DNA from: a virus
DNA: 61,509 nt
IMG/VR virus record: IMGVR_UViG_3300050011_000416
Span: 1 to 61,509 of that record
Strand: one strand, 5' to 3'
In this document: piece by piece, positions 1 to 7,612 of the stretch
Layout of the letters: each line of letters opens with the position of its first letter
How positions within the stretch are numbered: the first letter of the stretch is position 1
Notes under the pieces: model-generated
The model's input: the letters and a program-made list of their open reading frames with translations, nothing else
Database searches by the model: none
Told to the model about the DNA's origin: nothing
Position numbers and translations under genes: made by a program

Positions 1-84
1 GACTACCAGTTTGGAAGTCATTGATAGTGCTAAAATTTATGATGGGGGTTGAAATTAGTCTCAAAGTACACCTCTAAGTAGTTC

Positions 85-98
85 TTACGTTAAGATTG
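85..98 (-). promoter_or_regulatory. Minus-strand CAATCTTA-type promoter candidate
   Basis: Read on the minus strand, this is CAATCTTA followed by ACG and TAA, matching a motif found directly upstream of other minus-strand genes here. A minus-strand gene would lie mostly before base 1; an ATG is possible at 19-21 (minus). The plus-strand bases 1-152 hold no recognisable complete gene. Confidence 0.4.
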
Positions 99-152
99 GC
101 AAAAATGCTTGTAAAAGATGAGTTGTATGGTACAGTAGATATGAGGGCCTAT

Positions 153-833
153 ATGATCATTTGTCTATCTGGTTGGAAAAATTCTGGAAAAGATACCTGT
201 GCTAACTACTTGATTGAAAAGCACAATGCCCTTCGTATATCACTTGCGGATCCCCTAAAAGACCAAGTATCCCTAGAATTTAATATAGATAGGGCATCAC
301 TGGATGATCCAAAACTTAAAGAGTCTCCAATACTTACAATGCCAGTTGATCCTAAGGACCGTTTTAGTAGAATGATTGCGGAGTTTATGTTTAAGGAATT
401 TCGAAACGAGAGAGGTGGTCAAGTTTCCGAATTCGATTATTACAATGACTCATTTGTGGGCAAAACGGATGACGGTTATGGCTGGTGCAAGCTATATTGG
501 ACTCCTCGTGCCTTGGCCATCCTCAAAGGGTCAACCAATAGGTCCGTGAGATCTGATTTTTGGATACAAAAAGCCTTCGATAGCATTGACTGGAAATCTA
601 GACAGTTGAACGTTATTACGGACGTAAGGTATCAATCGGAAATTAAGCAAATTAAGGACAAATACGGAGATAGGGCCTTATTTGTTAGAGTTAATAGGTA
701 CGATAAGTCTCCATCCGAGGACCCATCTGAACGAGATTTGGATAACTATAGTTTCGAGTATTCTGCAGACAATACCGGCACTTTAGAAGAAACTTATGCT
801 CAATTAGAAAAGATCTACAATACGGTACTATAA
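153..833 (+). CDS. Deoxynucleoside monophosphate kinase
   Basis: This is a phage dNMP kinase (T4 gp1-like P-loop family), which phosphorylates dNMPs to feed dNTP synthesis for phage replication. The P-loop GWKNSGKDT lies just after the start, and a basic residue-rich lid region occupies the second half. The start at 153 is chosen because GAGGG lies five bases upstream and the P-loop then sits at the N-terminus as usual; in-frame starts at 96, 105 and 141 would add up to 19 residues. It is the only plus-strand gene before the minus-strand capsid block. The family assignment is from the motif and general similarity; nucleotide specificity cannot be read. Confidence 0.75.
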   Translation: MIICLSGWKNSGKDTCANYLIEKHNALRISLADPLKDQVSLEFNIDRASLDDPKLKESPILTMPVDPKDRFSRMIAEFMFKEFRNERGGQVSEFDYYNDSFVGKTDDGYGWCKLYWTPRALAILKGSTNRSVRSDFWIQKAFDSIDWKSRQLNVITDVRYQSEIKQIKDKYGDRALFVRVNRYDKSPSEDPSERDLDNYSFEYSADNTGTLEETYAQLEKIYNTVL

Positions 834-901
834 CATATTTGTTAAAAATAAAAAAGCGATACGTTATGTTGATATCCAATTTAGGATTGCGTAATTTAAA
901 A

Positions 902-935
902 TAAAAAAGCCCCCGTAAGGTATCACCCTACGGAG
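902..935 (-). terminator. Rho-independent terminator after the capsid operon
   Basis: On the minus strand an 11-bp GC-rich stem (CTCCGTAGGGT / ACCTTACGGGGG, with a GAT loop) is followed by CTTTTTTATTTT. It lies about 30 bases beyond the stop codon of the major capsid gene and would end the minus-strand capsid transcript. Confidence 0.85.
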
Positions 936-963
936 ACCTAATTAATCTAACTATTGAAAACTA

Positions 964-2367
964 TTAAGTAAACAGCTGACCCTGAAGGTTTTCAACAATC
1001 GCATTCTTACGAGGAGCTTCCACAGCAAGCGTAGTCCAACGATAGAAGGCATTATTTATAGAAAGCTGGCTGATACCTAACTGAAGCTTCTTGAATCCAG
1101 AGAGTTCTCCAAGATGCATCGTATCACGTTGAATCAAGAAACCCGTCAAAGCACCAGGAGCCCTGTTACCAAGGTCCGTAAACGTAGCGCCAGATGGGGT
1201 AGCCATGATGTTCCCGATGAAGAGGACGCCAGGAGCAACCGTAGCTGCCACACCGGCAGCCGTACGATAAACCCTGTAGTACAGAGCGCCAGCAGCAGGA
1301 CCAATCGTCAGTGTAACCTTGTTACCGACAAGAGCAGGGGTAACAGTGGTGTAAGCCGACAATGGACCTTCGCCGGAGCTGTTAACGGCAGCAGCAGCGT
1401 ACGTATACGCAGCAGCCTGAAGGAGTGAACCAGCAGCGCCGCCGTCAGCAGCAGAAGCGGTGGGCTGAGAAGGGGCGCCCTGAATCTGCTGATTGATTGG
1501 GTTGATCTGCTTACGAAGATACTGTGACATCTCCAAAGTGATCGCGCCGCTCGAAGTCCACTGAGTGCGAAGGTGTGAACCAGTCGCTTCCTGAGGACTA
1601 CCAGCAAGAACAATACGTTCCTTAGCCTGGCTGATCTTGTTGTACGCTGAAAGGGACGAAGGATCAAGCATAAGCTTGTCGGCGCGACCCATGTTAAGAG
1701 CAGAACGAACCGAAATGTCTTCGATCAGGGACTGCGTAAGAGCAGCGCCACCGGCAGAAAACACAACCGTTGCGCTTGAACCGTACGAAGCAAACATGAG
1801 ATCCTGACCATTACGTTCAAAGTCAGAAGCACGGACCTGAAGGTCCACGCCGCGCATGTTAGCAAGAGCAGGAACGAGACCTGGGTTACCATCGAACACG
1901 CCCTGATTTGAGAAGTCGGAATTACCTGCGAACAGGTCAAACTCGATATCCTGAGCCAAGTTAAGGGCAGCGTCCTGAGCCTGGCGCTCTTCGGCAGTGA
2001 CCTTATCAAACGTTTCAACAGCGTTCGCTACGAGCGAATGTTCGCGTGTATCAACGTAGTAAGCCATCGGCACAACGAGACGAGCAGCTTGGCCAGTCTT
2101 TTTTGCCCCGAGCATACCTTCGTAAGCCGCTGACCCGCCGAAACGGCCAACAGACAATTTACGATTGTATTGGTAAAGGTTGCTCTTAGTATTGCGTACA
2201 TCGAGCATCTTCTGCAATTTGATAGTTTCTTCCGCAGCAGTGACGTTAACCATAACCGGAGCTAGATCTTCGATCTGGTACGCGGCACCTTGGACCAGCG
2301 TTGAGGGCGCGGCGTTATAAGAACCTGCCTCCAAAGCTTTCATAAGTGACTGAAGTTGTTCAAGCAT
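964..2367 (-). CDS. Major capsid protein
   Basis: A 467-residue HK97-type major head protein. The N-terminal segment, residues 10-35 (ALEAGSYNAAPSTLVQGAAY onward), resembles cleavable N-termini of phage capsid proteins. The region near residues 300-410 (SAADGG, NSSGEGPLSA, LYYRVYRT) reads as an inserted Ig/fibronectin-like surface domain, and the C-terminal part resumes the capsid fold. It is translated from an AAGGAG site seven bases upstream of the ATG. It is last in the minus-strand set 3817-964 and is followed by a strong terminator. Its codon use is more GC-rich than its neighbours (many GCAGC runs), as expected of a very abundant protein. Identity rests on gene order, length and family resemblance. 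Confidence 0.85.
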   Translation of the reverse strand: MLEQLQSLMKALEAGSYNAAPSTLVQGAAYQIEDLAPVMVNVTAAEETIKLQKMLDVRNTKSNLYQYNRKLSVGRFGGSAAYEGMLGAKKTGQAARLVVPMAYYVDTREHSLVANAVETFDKVTAEERQAQDAALNLAQDIEFDLFAGNSDFSNQGVFDGNPGLVPALANMRGVDLQVRASDFERNGQDLMFASYGSSATVVFSAGGAALTQSLIEDISVRSALNMGRADKLMLDPSSLSAYNKISQAKERIVLAGSPQEATGSHLRTQWTSSGAITLEMSQYLRKQINPINQQIQGAPSQPTASAADGGAAGSLLQAAAYTYAAAAVNSSGEGPLSAYTTVTPALVGNKVTLTIGPAAGALYYRVYRTAAGVAATVAPGVLFIGNIMATPSGATFTDLGNRAPGALTGFLIQRDTMHLGELSGFKKLQLGISQLSINNAFYRWTTLAVEAPRKNAIVENLQGQLFT

Positions 2368-2401
2368 TTTATATCTCCTTGTTTCCTAAATTTGCCATTG
2401 C

Positions 2402-3313
2402 TTAGCTAAGCAGGTGGCGAACCGTTTCAATGTTTTTGCTAAAGTAATAGCTGTTAATGGCATCCCTATCCGACTTAGAAAGCGACAGATCTCTTGCTTT
2501 AGCCAGAAGCTTCGCATCGATTTCACTCTTTTGAAGAGGCTTTTCTTTGTTGGCACCTTCGGTTTTAGCGATGATATCAAGAGAAACGATAGCCTTACCA
2601 GCAGGAGCAGTCTTTTCAACGAATTTCTTAAGAAATGCCTCCACTGCTTCTAAGTTCTTTTTGCTAGCTTCAAGTTCTGATTTCAGCAAGGTATTCTCAG
2701 AAGTAACTTCAATAACGAAGTCTTTTTCCGATTTTTCCAAAGCTTGAGTGTCTGATTTAGCTGGGCCTTTGCCTTCACCCTTAGCTTCACCATCTTTAGG
2801 ACCACCGTTTGGACGATAGCCTTCAGCGTCTTTAGCAGCATCACCAGTTTCAGCTTTAGCCATAGAGTCTTCGCATTTAGCTAAACCGTGACTATCCATA
2901 CACTTACGGATTACGTCATGATGGGCTTTAAGCTCTGGTTTGGACATAGAGCTATACATAGAATGCATATGCCCCATATCTTCGTCATCGTAACCATGAT
3001 CTTCAGCATCGCCATGAGCATCATCAGAAGGTTTAGCGTTCTCTTCTTTATCTGCCTCTTCACGACCTTCTTTGGATTCCATAGGTTGCCCTTTGTCCTC
3101 TTTAGAAGTATCCTGTTGATGCTGATCCGTAGCGCCCTTATCCTCAGGCTTTTCGGATTCAATTTTGCCTTCAGGCTTTTCCTTAGATTTATCCTTTTTA
3201 TCGGATTCATCTTCAGGCTTAGCCTTGAAATCGTTTTCTGCTTTAGCCAAATGGACGTTGAATTCTTTTTCTACGTCTGCCATTAGACTCTTAAGCTGTT
3301 CTTCGGTATACAT
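2402..3313 (-). CDS. Acidic scaffold-like capsid assembly protein
   Basis: A 303-residue, highly charged protein. Residues 30-110 are a low-complexity Lys/Asp/Glu stretch, and the second half (about 185-300) is predicted helical with coiled-coil character (LLKSELEASKKNLEAVEAFL). The composition and the position immediately upstream of the major capsid gene fit an internal scaffold or prohead core protein. It has a good AGGAG site nine bases before the ATG. No enzymatic motif is visible. The role is inferred mainly from context. Confidence 0.5.
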   Translation of the reverse strand: MYTEEQLKSLMADVEKEFNVHLAKAENDFKAKPEDESDKKDKSKEKPEGKIESEKPEDKGATDQHQQDTSKEDKGQPMESKEGREEADKEENAKPSDDAHGDAEDHGYDDEDMGHMHSMYSSMSKPELKAHHDVIRKCMDSHGLAKCEDSMAKAETGDAAKDAEGYRPNGGPKDGEAKGEGKGPAKSDTQALEKSEKDFVIEVTSENTLLKSELEASKKNLEAVEAFLKKFVEKTAPAGKAIVSLDIIAKTEGANKEKPLQKSEIDAKLLAKARDLSLSKSDRDAINSYYFSKNIETVRHLLS

Positions 3314-3337
3314 AGTCGTATTCTCCTATGTTTCCTA

Positions 3338-3817
3338 TTAAGTGTTACCCGAATTACGCCAGTCAATATCCCTGAGAATCTGAGCAGGCGTTGCAGCGGC
3401 AAGAGCTACGTTCATAGCAGCTTCAGTTACAGCAGTACCGTTAGCAAGAGGTTCTTCCACAATGATCATTCCGGTGCGAGCAACCTGGAAAACTACCGTG
3501 GTATAGTCCGACGTAGTAGGAAATGGAGCAGGAAGAGTGCTAAGTTCGTATGCGATTTCGCACTGACTTGGAGTAAACGGAAGAGTGGCGTTACCAAAAA
3601 TATCTTTAGCTCCAACATCGATATTCATCAAACGAAGAGCGATAACGGGCTGACCAGCAGCTTCATTACCATTGTGACTCAAAAATATCATCGGCCAGGA
3701 ATTTGCATCTTGACTTTGGCGGACAGTATTGATGGTGGCGCTATTGGCCATACGCATTTTAAAATCATCTGCGAGGTCACGCGCTACACCTACGACATGA
3801 TCGATACTATACAACAT
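3338..3817 (-). CDS. Small virion protein of unknown function
   Basis: A 159-residue protein with no family I recognise. It is first in the minus-strand capsid operon, so a head accessory role (decoration or completion protein) is likely. It has an AGGAG site upstream of the ATG. About 190 bases separate it from the plus-strand HNH gene; in that gap the minus strand carries only a degenerate relative of the CAATCTTA promoter (AGTCTTAGACCCCAT near 3886-3900). Confidence 0.5.
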   Translation of the reverse strand: MLYSIDHVVGVARDLADDFKMRMANSATINTVRQSQDANSWPMIFLSHNGNEAAGQPVIALRLMNIDVGAKDIFGNATLPFTPSQCEIAYELSTLPAPFPTTSDYTTVVFQVARTGMIIVEEPLANGTAVTEAAMNVALAAATPAQILRDIDWRNSGNT

Positions 3818-4008
3818 ATTGATTCTCCTAAAATTTTTCGGTTTGTACGTACAAAGCCAAATTCAAATGACAGAAAGTGGCTAACCCTATGGGGTCTAAG
3901 ACTAAGTTTAGGACATATAGGATAAAAATAAATAAAATCAAATAGTTAATGAAAACACAATTATATAGTTGCTTTTATTGATATTTTTAGATATTATATC
4001 AAATAAGA

Positions 4009-4022
4009 CAATCTTATAATAT
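4009..4022 (+). promoter_or_regulatory. CAATCTTA-N3-TAT promoter candidate (HNH gene)
   Basis: CAATCTTA-TAA-TAT runs directly into the ATG at 4021. The 24 bases around it (AATAAGACAATCTTATAATATGAAA) are almost the same as those before the minus-strand homing endonuclease at 22868. The spacing leaves no room for a Shine-Dalgarno leader, so the message may be leaderless, or the conserved string may be part of the mobile element. Confidence 0.55.
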
Positions 4023-4554
4023 GAAACAATGCAAAAAATGTAAAAAAAGCAAAGAGTTACATGAATTTTATAAGTCAAAAACCAATAAGTATGGAGTCAT
4101 GAATCTTTGTAAAATATGCGATAACTTTAAAAGGGACACTTGGAGAGACGCCAATCGAAATACGGTTAATGTTACGAATCAAATTTATAAGAAGAATAAT
4201 CCCGATAAAGTAAAAAAATGGGAAAAGAACTATTATAACAACAATATAGAAAAAATTAAAATTAAGGCCAAAATACAGAGAAAAGTTGATTCCGGAAAAG
4301 TGAATGCTAAAACCGCCAAACGTCGTGCCCAGAAGCTTCACGCCACCCCTAAATGGCTAACTGCAGAACATCTATTGGAAATACAAAAATTTTATATTAA
4401 AGCGGCAGAATTAACCAAATCAACCGGAATACCTCATGAGGTAGACCATATTGTCCCCTTACAAGGAGAAAACGTATCCGGTCTCCATACCCCATGGAAT
4501 TTGCAAGTATTGACTAAATCTGAAAATAGGGCCAAATGTAATAATATGACATAG
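4021..4554 (+). CDS. HNH homing endonuclease
   Basis: A 177-residue free-standing HNH endonuclease. An N-terminal zinc ribbon (CKKCKKSKE, then CKIC) recruits to DNA, and the C-terminal nuclease motif reads [18 protein letters not shown], then [16 protein letters not shown], giving the conserved His-Asp-His and Asn ligands. Such genes spread by cutting homologous sites in co-infecting phages. It sits in the gap between the divergent capsid operon and the prohead protease, and it has its own CAATCTTA-type promoter. Confidence 0.85.
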   Translation: MKQCKKCKKSKELHEFYKSKTNKYGVMNLCKICDNFKRDTWRDANRNTVNVTNQIYKKNNPDKVKKWEKNYYNNNIEKIKIKAKIQRKVDSGKVNAKTAKRRAQKLHATPKWLTAEHLLEIQKFYIKAAELTKSTGIPHEVDHIVPLQGENVSGLHTPWNLQVLTKSENRAKCNNMT

Positions 4555-4565
4555 ATTTCCTAGTC

Positions 4566-4579
4566 CAATCTTACCCTAT
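4566..4579 (+). promoter_or_regulatory. CAATCTTA-N3-TAT promoter candidate (prohead protease)
   Basis: CAATCTTA-CCC-TAT lies 12 bases before the protease start codon, with the ribosome-binding GGGG between them. It is one of nine copies of the motif in this window. Confidence 0.55.
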
Positions 4580-4591
4580 TAGGGGACATTA

Positions 4592-6322
4592 ATGAGCACT
4601 TTCATTCACGGAATAGCTTCCGCACAAAGCCTAGACAAATCTGGTGAAATAGTAGACATTAAGGGCTTAGATATCACATCTTTAGCTCGCACAGGAACTA
4701 TTACATGGGAACACAACGCAGGAAAAGACGCTAACGGCAACGCTATTTCGATTAACCTTCCTGCCCAAGTTGTTGGCAAAATCCTAAAAGCTAAGAAAAT
4801 TTTTGATAAAAAAGACTGCGCTGATGACAACGAACTTCTTTTTTGGAATAAGGCCAAAGTTCCTTTCGTGTACATAGCCGCCGAACTTTTGGACGATTAT
4901 TGCGATAGCGCCAGAGAATGCGCTGGCAAATTCAAATATAGCAGCGCCAATCCAAGTCAAGAAGCGATTTTAGGATTTTCCGTAGAAGGATCGGAAATAC
5001 CCGGAACCAGAAAGGGCATGCTGATCACCAGATCCATTGGTCGCAAGGTCACTTTAACGGTCGCACCGTGTAATTCTTTATGCACTGCCGAAATTCTAGA
5101 AAATCAAAAACCTCAAATTAAAGATGATTTTGAAGAGCTATTTAAAAATACCGAAGAAGCTATTACTCTCTTCAAATCTGGCGAAGGTACCAAGATCTAC
5201 GAAACCTACTTAGCCAAAAAAGAGCATGAACCTAAACCTCCTGCTTTTGACCATAAAAAAGCTGCCGAACATCATAGAAAATCTGCTGTGAGCGCCGAAG
5301 ATGCTAAAACTGCCGATCACCATATCGAGAAAATGAAGTTTCACAATAATGCCGCCTTGTCTGAAGTTAAGAAAAGTGAAAAAGGTTTGTGTGAGCTTCA
5401 TAAGGCCAGAGTGGATGAAGGTAAGACTGACCAGGAAAAGATGGCTACTAGAGGAAAACGCAATTTTAGACAAAAAGTGAATGAAGGTCCGATGAATCAG
5501 GGTACTCCCATCGGGGCTCCGAAAAAGATCGTAGGAGTGCCTATCCACAATGAAAAGGGTGTCCATAGGATGGCATTAGGCCAACCTTCTGAAACCAGAT
5601 CTCAAGGCATTAGTAGCATGGGAAGAGCCGTTAGACAAGGAAAGCTATCAAATGCAAAGGATGCTGTTGCCGTAGCACGTTCCGGTATCAACAAAATTAA
5701 GACCAATCTTCCCAAATCCGAGCCAGATGGAAATCTCAAAAAAGCCCTCACTGCTGGTGGTATGAATGCCTCTCCTTCTACATTGGTTAATGGATCTGCC
5801 TACCAAACCGAAAGTCTTGGATCAAAGCAAGCAACCACTGGCGCTGAAAACAATGCCTTTCAGGGAACTAAAAAGAAGGATTGGAATAAACGTGCCAGAG
5901 ATGATTACCAAAACTGGCCACATCGTGAAAAGTTTGAGAAGTTTATGCAAGCAAGAATGCCCCACCTTGCTATGGGCGAAATAAAAGCTATTGGTCGTAC
6001 CTTGGCCCTAAAGAAGTCTATTGATTTTGAAAAATCCCTAGATAGTTTGGTTTCTTTCACTAAATCTGAACTTGACGAAAAGTCACTTAAAGATATTCAA
6101 AAAGAAACCGCTGAAACTTGGGCTAAACGTGCAGAAGAAGCTTACAAAAAGGCTATAGAAGAAAAGTCAGTTAAATGGCTTATGGATGCTACAGAATATG
6201 GACATGAAGCTATTGAGCATTCCAGTCTTTCTGAAGACTTATCTACATTTGAAAAGATAAGGGCGAAACTCATACCTCTCCATAAAAAAGCAATTAAGCT
6301 ATTGATTTCTAACGATAAATAA
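4592..6322 (+). CDS. Prohead maturation protease with C-terminal scaffold region
   Basis: A 576-residue protein. Residues 1-165 match prohead serine proteases of the herpesvirus-assemblin/T4 gp21 class: SGEIVDIKGLD, the catalytic His in WEHN (H41) and the catalytic Ser in LGFSVEG (S130). The remaining 400 residues are charged and low-complexity, as in protease-scaffold fusions. Residues 384-410 (KKALTAGGMNASPSTLVNGS onward) closely copy residues 9-35 of the major capsid protein, suggesting a shared interaction or cleavage site. It acts inside the prohead on scaffold and capsid N-termini. It is on the strand opposite the capsid gene, with an HNH gene inserted between them. Confidence 0.8.
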   Translation: MSTFIHGIASAQSLDKSGEIVDIKGLDITSLARTGTITWEHNAGKDANGNAISINLPAQVVGKILKAKKIFDKKDCADDNELLFWNKAKVPFVYIAAELLDDYCDSARECAGKFKYSSANPSQEAILGFSVEGSEIPGTRKGMLITRSIGRKVTLTVAPCNSLCTAEILENQKPQIKDDFEELFKNTEEAITLFKSGEGTKIYETYLAKKEHEPKPPAFDHKKAAEHHRKSAVSAEDAKTADHHIEKMKFHNNAALSEVKKSEKGLCELHKARVDEGKTDQEKMATRGKRNFRQKVNEGPMNQGTPIGAPKKIVGVPIHNEKGVHRMALGQPSETRSQGISSMGRAVRQGKLSNAKDAVAVARSGINKIKTNLPKSEPDGNLKKALTAGGMNASPSTLVNGSAYQTESLGSKQATTGAENNAFQGTKKKDWNKRARDDYQNWPHREKFEKFMQARMPHLAMGEIKAIGRTLALKKSIDFEKSLDSLVSFTKSELDEKSLKDIQKETAETWAKRAEEAYKKAIEEKSVKWLMDATEYGHEAIEHSSLSEDLSTFEKIRAKLIPLHKKAIKLLISNDK

Positions 6323-6363
6323 GCTTTATTAGTAAGTCGAATAAGGGGTTCACATAGCTGTTC

Positions 6364-6378
6364 CAATCTTATACTTAT
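6364..6378 (+). promoter_or_regulatory. CAATCTTA-N4-TAT promoter candidate (second HNH gene)
   Basis: CAATCTTA-TACT-TAT lies 37 bases before the next start codon. A small inverted repeat (TATCC at 6376-6380 and GGATA downstream) follows, so the leader could fold. Confidence 0.5.
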
Positions 6379-6415
6379 CCACTCCCCAACGGATAGATAA
6401 CTAGGAAAGCTAAAT

Positions 6416-6958
6416 ATGAAAATCTGTATTAATTGCCAAAAAGAATATCAACCATCCGATAATAGACAAAAATATTGTTCTTGCTCATGTGCAAGCACTG
6501 TGAACAATAAACTGTATCCCAAAAAGATCAAAAAAGAAAATAAGTGTGCTTGTGGAGAGAAAAGATACAAATATGCAAAAATGTGTAGAAAATGTGCCGA
6601 TTTTTCTAAAATTAATAGGCGTGGAAATGTTCCAGTAGAACAAGCTAAGACTAGTAAGGGACCATCCATCCATGCTTTTACCAGGGCTCACGCTAAATCT
6701 ATGATGAGTTTTTACGATATCCCCAAAACATGTGTGGTATGTGCCTATGATCGATATGTTGAAATTTGCCATATCAGGCCCATCTCTGATTTTCCGGGAG
6801 AAACCGTACTTTCTGTCGTTAATTCTCTTAATAATTTAGTACATCTTTGCCCAAATCATCATAAAGAATTTGATCGAAACCTTATTGAATCAGAAAAAAG
6901 AGAAGTAATACTAAAAGGTTCAGAACATTTAAAACTAGAACTTAAAACTAGAACTTAA
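6416..6958 (+). CDS. HNH homing endonuclease with zinc fingers
   Basis: A 180-residue endonuclease. The N-terminal half has paired cysteine clusters (CINC, CSCSC, CACG, CRKC). The nuclease core reads CVVCAYDRYVEICHIRPISD, then NNLVHLCPNHHKEFDR, giving the His and Asn/His ligands of an HNH fold. AGGAAA precedes the start. Its last codons lie in a perfect 13-bp tandem duplication (6931-6956) that introduces the present stop; without the duplication the frame would run on to a stop at the tRNA start. It is probably a mobile insertion between the protease and the tRNA. Confidence 0.8.
   Translation: MKICINCQKEYQPSDNRQKYCSCSCASTVNNKLYPKKIKKENKCACGEKRYKYAKMCRKCADFSKINRRGNVPVEQAKTSKGPSIHAFTRAHAKSMMSFYDIPKTCVVCAYDRYVEICHIRPISDFPGETVLSVVNSLNNLVHLCPNHHKEFDRNLIESEKREVILKGSEHLKLELKTRT
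6931..6956 (+). repeat. Perfect 13-bp tandem duplication
   Basis: The unit AAAACTAGAACTT occurs twice in tandem at the 3' end of the HNH gene. Since 13 is not a multiple of three, it changes the reading frame and creates the stop codon now used. Confidence 0.9.
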
Positions 6959-6960
6959 AG

Positions 6961-6974
6961 CAATCTTAGTGTAG
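6961..6974 (+). promoter_or_regulatory. CAATCTTA-type promoter candidate (tRNA)
   Basis: CAATCTTA-GTG-TAG overlaps the first base pair of the tRNA at 6973. It is the weakest match at the 3' end (TAG in place of TAT), but it is placed like the others directly before a gene. Confidence 0.35.
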
Positions 6975-7047
6975 CAGAGTAGTGGAAGGATTACCATTTT
7001 GGCCTCATAAGCCAAAGCACCGAGTTTGAGTCTCGGCTCTGCATCCA
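6973..7047 (+). tRNA. tRNA with CAU anticodon (Met or Ile2)
   Basis: The cloverleaf is complete. The acceptor is 6973-6979 with 7037-7043 (six pairs and an A-A mismatch at position 1-72). The D-arm is GTGG/CCAT with GG in the loop. The anticodon arm is TTGGC/GCCAA with loop CTCATAA. The T-arm is CCGAG-TTTGAGT-CTCGG, and CCA is encoded. The anticodon CAU allows elongator Met or, after lysidine modification, Ile. The three G-C pairs of initiator anticodon stems are absent, so it is probably not fMet despite the unpaired first position. It may supplement host decoding or replace a tRNA cut by host defence. Confidence 0.85.
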
Positions 7048-7055
7048 AAAATAAC

Positions 7056-7084
7056 TTGCATTCCCAATCCCAATCATACATACT
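7056..7084 (+). promoter_or_regulatory. Weak sigma70-like promoter before RNA copy A
   Basis: TTGCAT and CATACT are separated by 17 bases. The predicted transcription start (about 7091) coincides with the 5' end of the closing stem of RNA copy A, as it does for copy B. The boxes match poorly (3 of 6 and 4 of 6), so read-through from the tRNA is an alternative. Confidence 0.3.
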
Positions 7085-7089
7085 TTTAT

Positions 7090-7266
7090 TTAAGATGGCC
7101 GCGTGGAAAGCGGTGGATACCGTGCCGACTTCGTGGGCGGCATACTGGACCCACTGGAGACATGCACTCGACCGCCCGTAGGTCGGCAGACTTGAGGAAT
7201 GTTCCTTGGGTCACGGGCTCTAAAGATTTATTGCCGAAGTGGGAGTAGCGTCCCACCCATCATTAA
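7090..7266 (+). ncRNA. Structured RNA family, copy A
   Basis: Closing stem P0 pairs GATGG (7094-7098) with CCATC (7257-7261) and extends through TTAA/TTAA with one bulged A. Two bases (CC) separate it from P1, GCGTG (7101-7105) with CATGC (7161-7165), flanked inside by GA (7106-7107) and GA (7159-7160). P2 is GTGG/CCAC (7113-7116, 7151-7154). A hairpin CGACC/GGTCG (7169-7185) has loop GCCCGT complementary to ACGGGC at 7213-7218, a possible pseudoknot, and TCGGCA (7183-7188) can pair with TGCCGA (7232-7237). The final hairpin GTGGGA-GTAGCG-TCCCAC (7239-7256) abuts P0. The ribosome-binding site TTAGGAG starts right after the element, so it may also act as a leader of the next gene. Confidence 0.75.
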
Positions 7267-7277
7267 TTAGGAGACAT

Positions 7278-7481
7278 ATGATCTCAATTATAGAAGCTTG
7301 GGGATTTGAACCGGACGATTGGGCATGTTCGCCACACAAAATATACAGTTTTACTTCTGAATCTAATACCGATTCAGATAAGATACTGAAACGCATGTTT
7401 ACTGATGAATTGGTCAAGTTTGTAATCATCAATGATGGAACAAACAAGCAAACTTATCGTAAGGGATGGGTACTTGATTAA
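7278..7481 (+). CDS. Small protein of unknown function
   Basis: A 67-residue acidic protein (MISIIEAWGFEPDDWACSPH). The ATG at 7278 follows TTAGGAGAC, the first ribosome-binding site after structured RNA copy A. The next gene starts directly after its stop. No recognised domain is seen. Confidence 0.6.
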   Translation: MISIIEAWGFEPDDWACSPHKIYSFTSESNTDSDKILKRMFTDELVKFVIINDGTNKQTYRKGWVLD

Positions 7482-7610
7482 ATGAAGTTAGCATCTATAA
7501 TATTCTGTATCGCGCTATATCTCGTTTTCTTAGGTTGGGCCTACCACGAAAATATCCTCTGTACTCCTACAGAACATACATCGGGATCCCCCTGTCAAGG
7601 TTTGGAGTAA
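7482..7610 (+). CDS. Short single-pass membrane peptide
   Basis: A 42-residue open frame beginning immediately after the previous stop codon. Residues 3-19 (LASIIFCIALYLVFLGW) form one hydrophobic segment, followed by a short polar tail with two cysteines. It could be a membrane-anchored inhibitor, but nothing specific supports a function. Confidence 0.5.
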   Translation: MKLASIIFCIALYLVFLGWAYHENILCTPTEHTSGSPCQGLE

Positions 7611-7612
7611 CC

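Noticed and set aside
1114-2018. Long open frames opposite or out of frame within the capsid gene
   Set aside because: They arise from the GC-rich codons of the capsid gene; none has a ribosome-binding site or a recognisable protein.
6973-7047. Initiator tRNA-fMet
   Set aside because: The first acceptor pair is mismatched as in initiators, but the three consecutive G-C pairs of the initiator anticodon stem are missing.
7101-7165. A classical kink-turn formed by the facing GA/GA next to P1
   Set aside because: Tandem GA pairs are plausible, but both strands have extra unpaired bases before P2, so a standard three-base-bulge kink-turn cannot be claimed.
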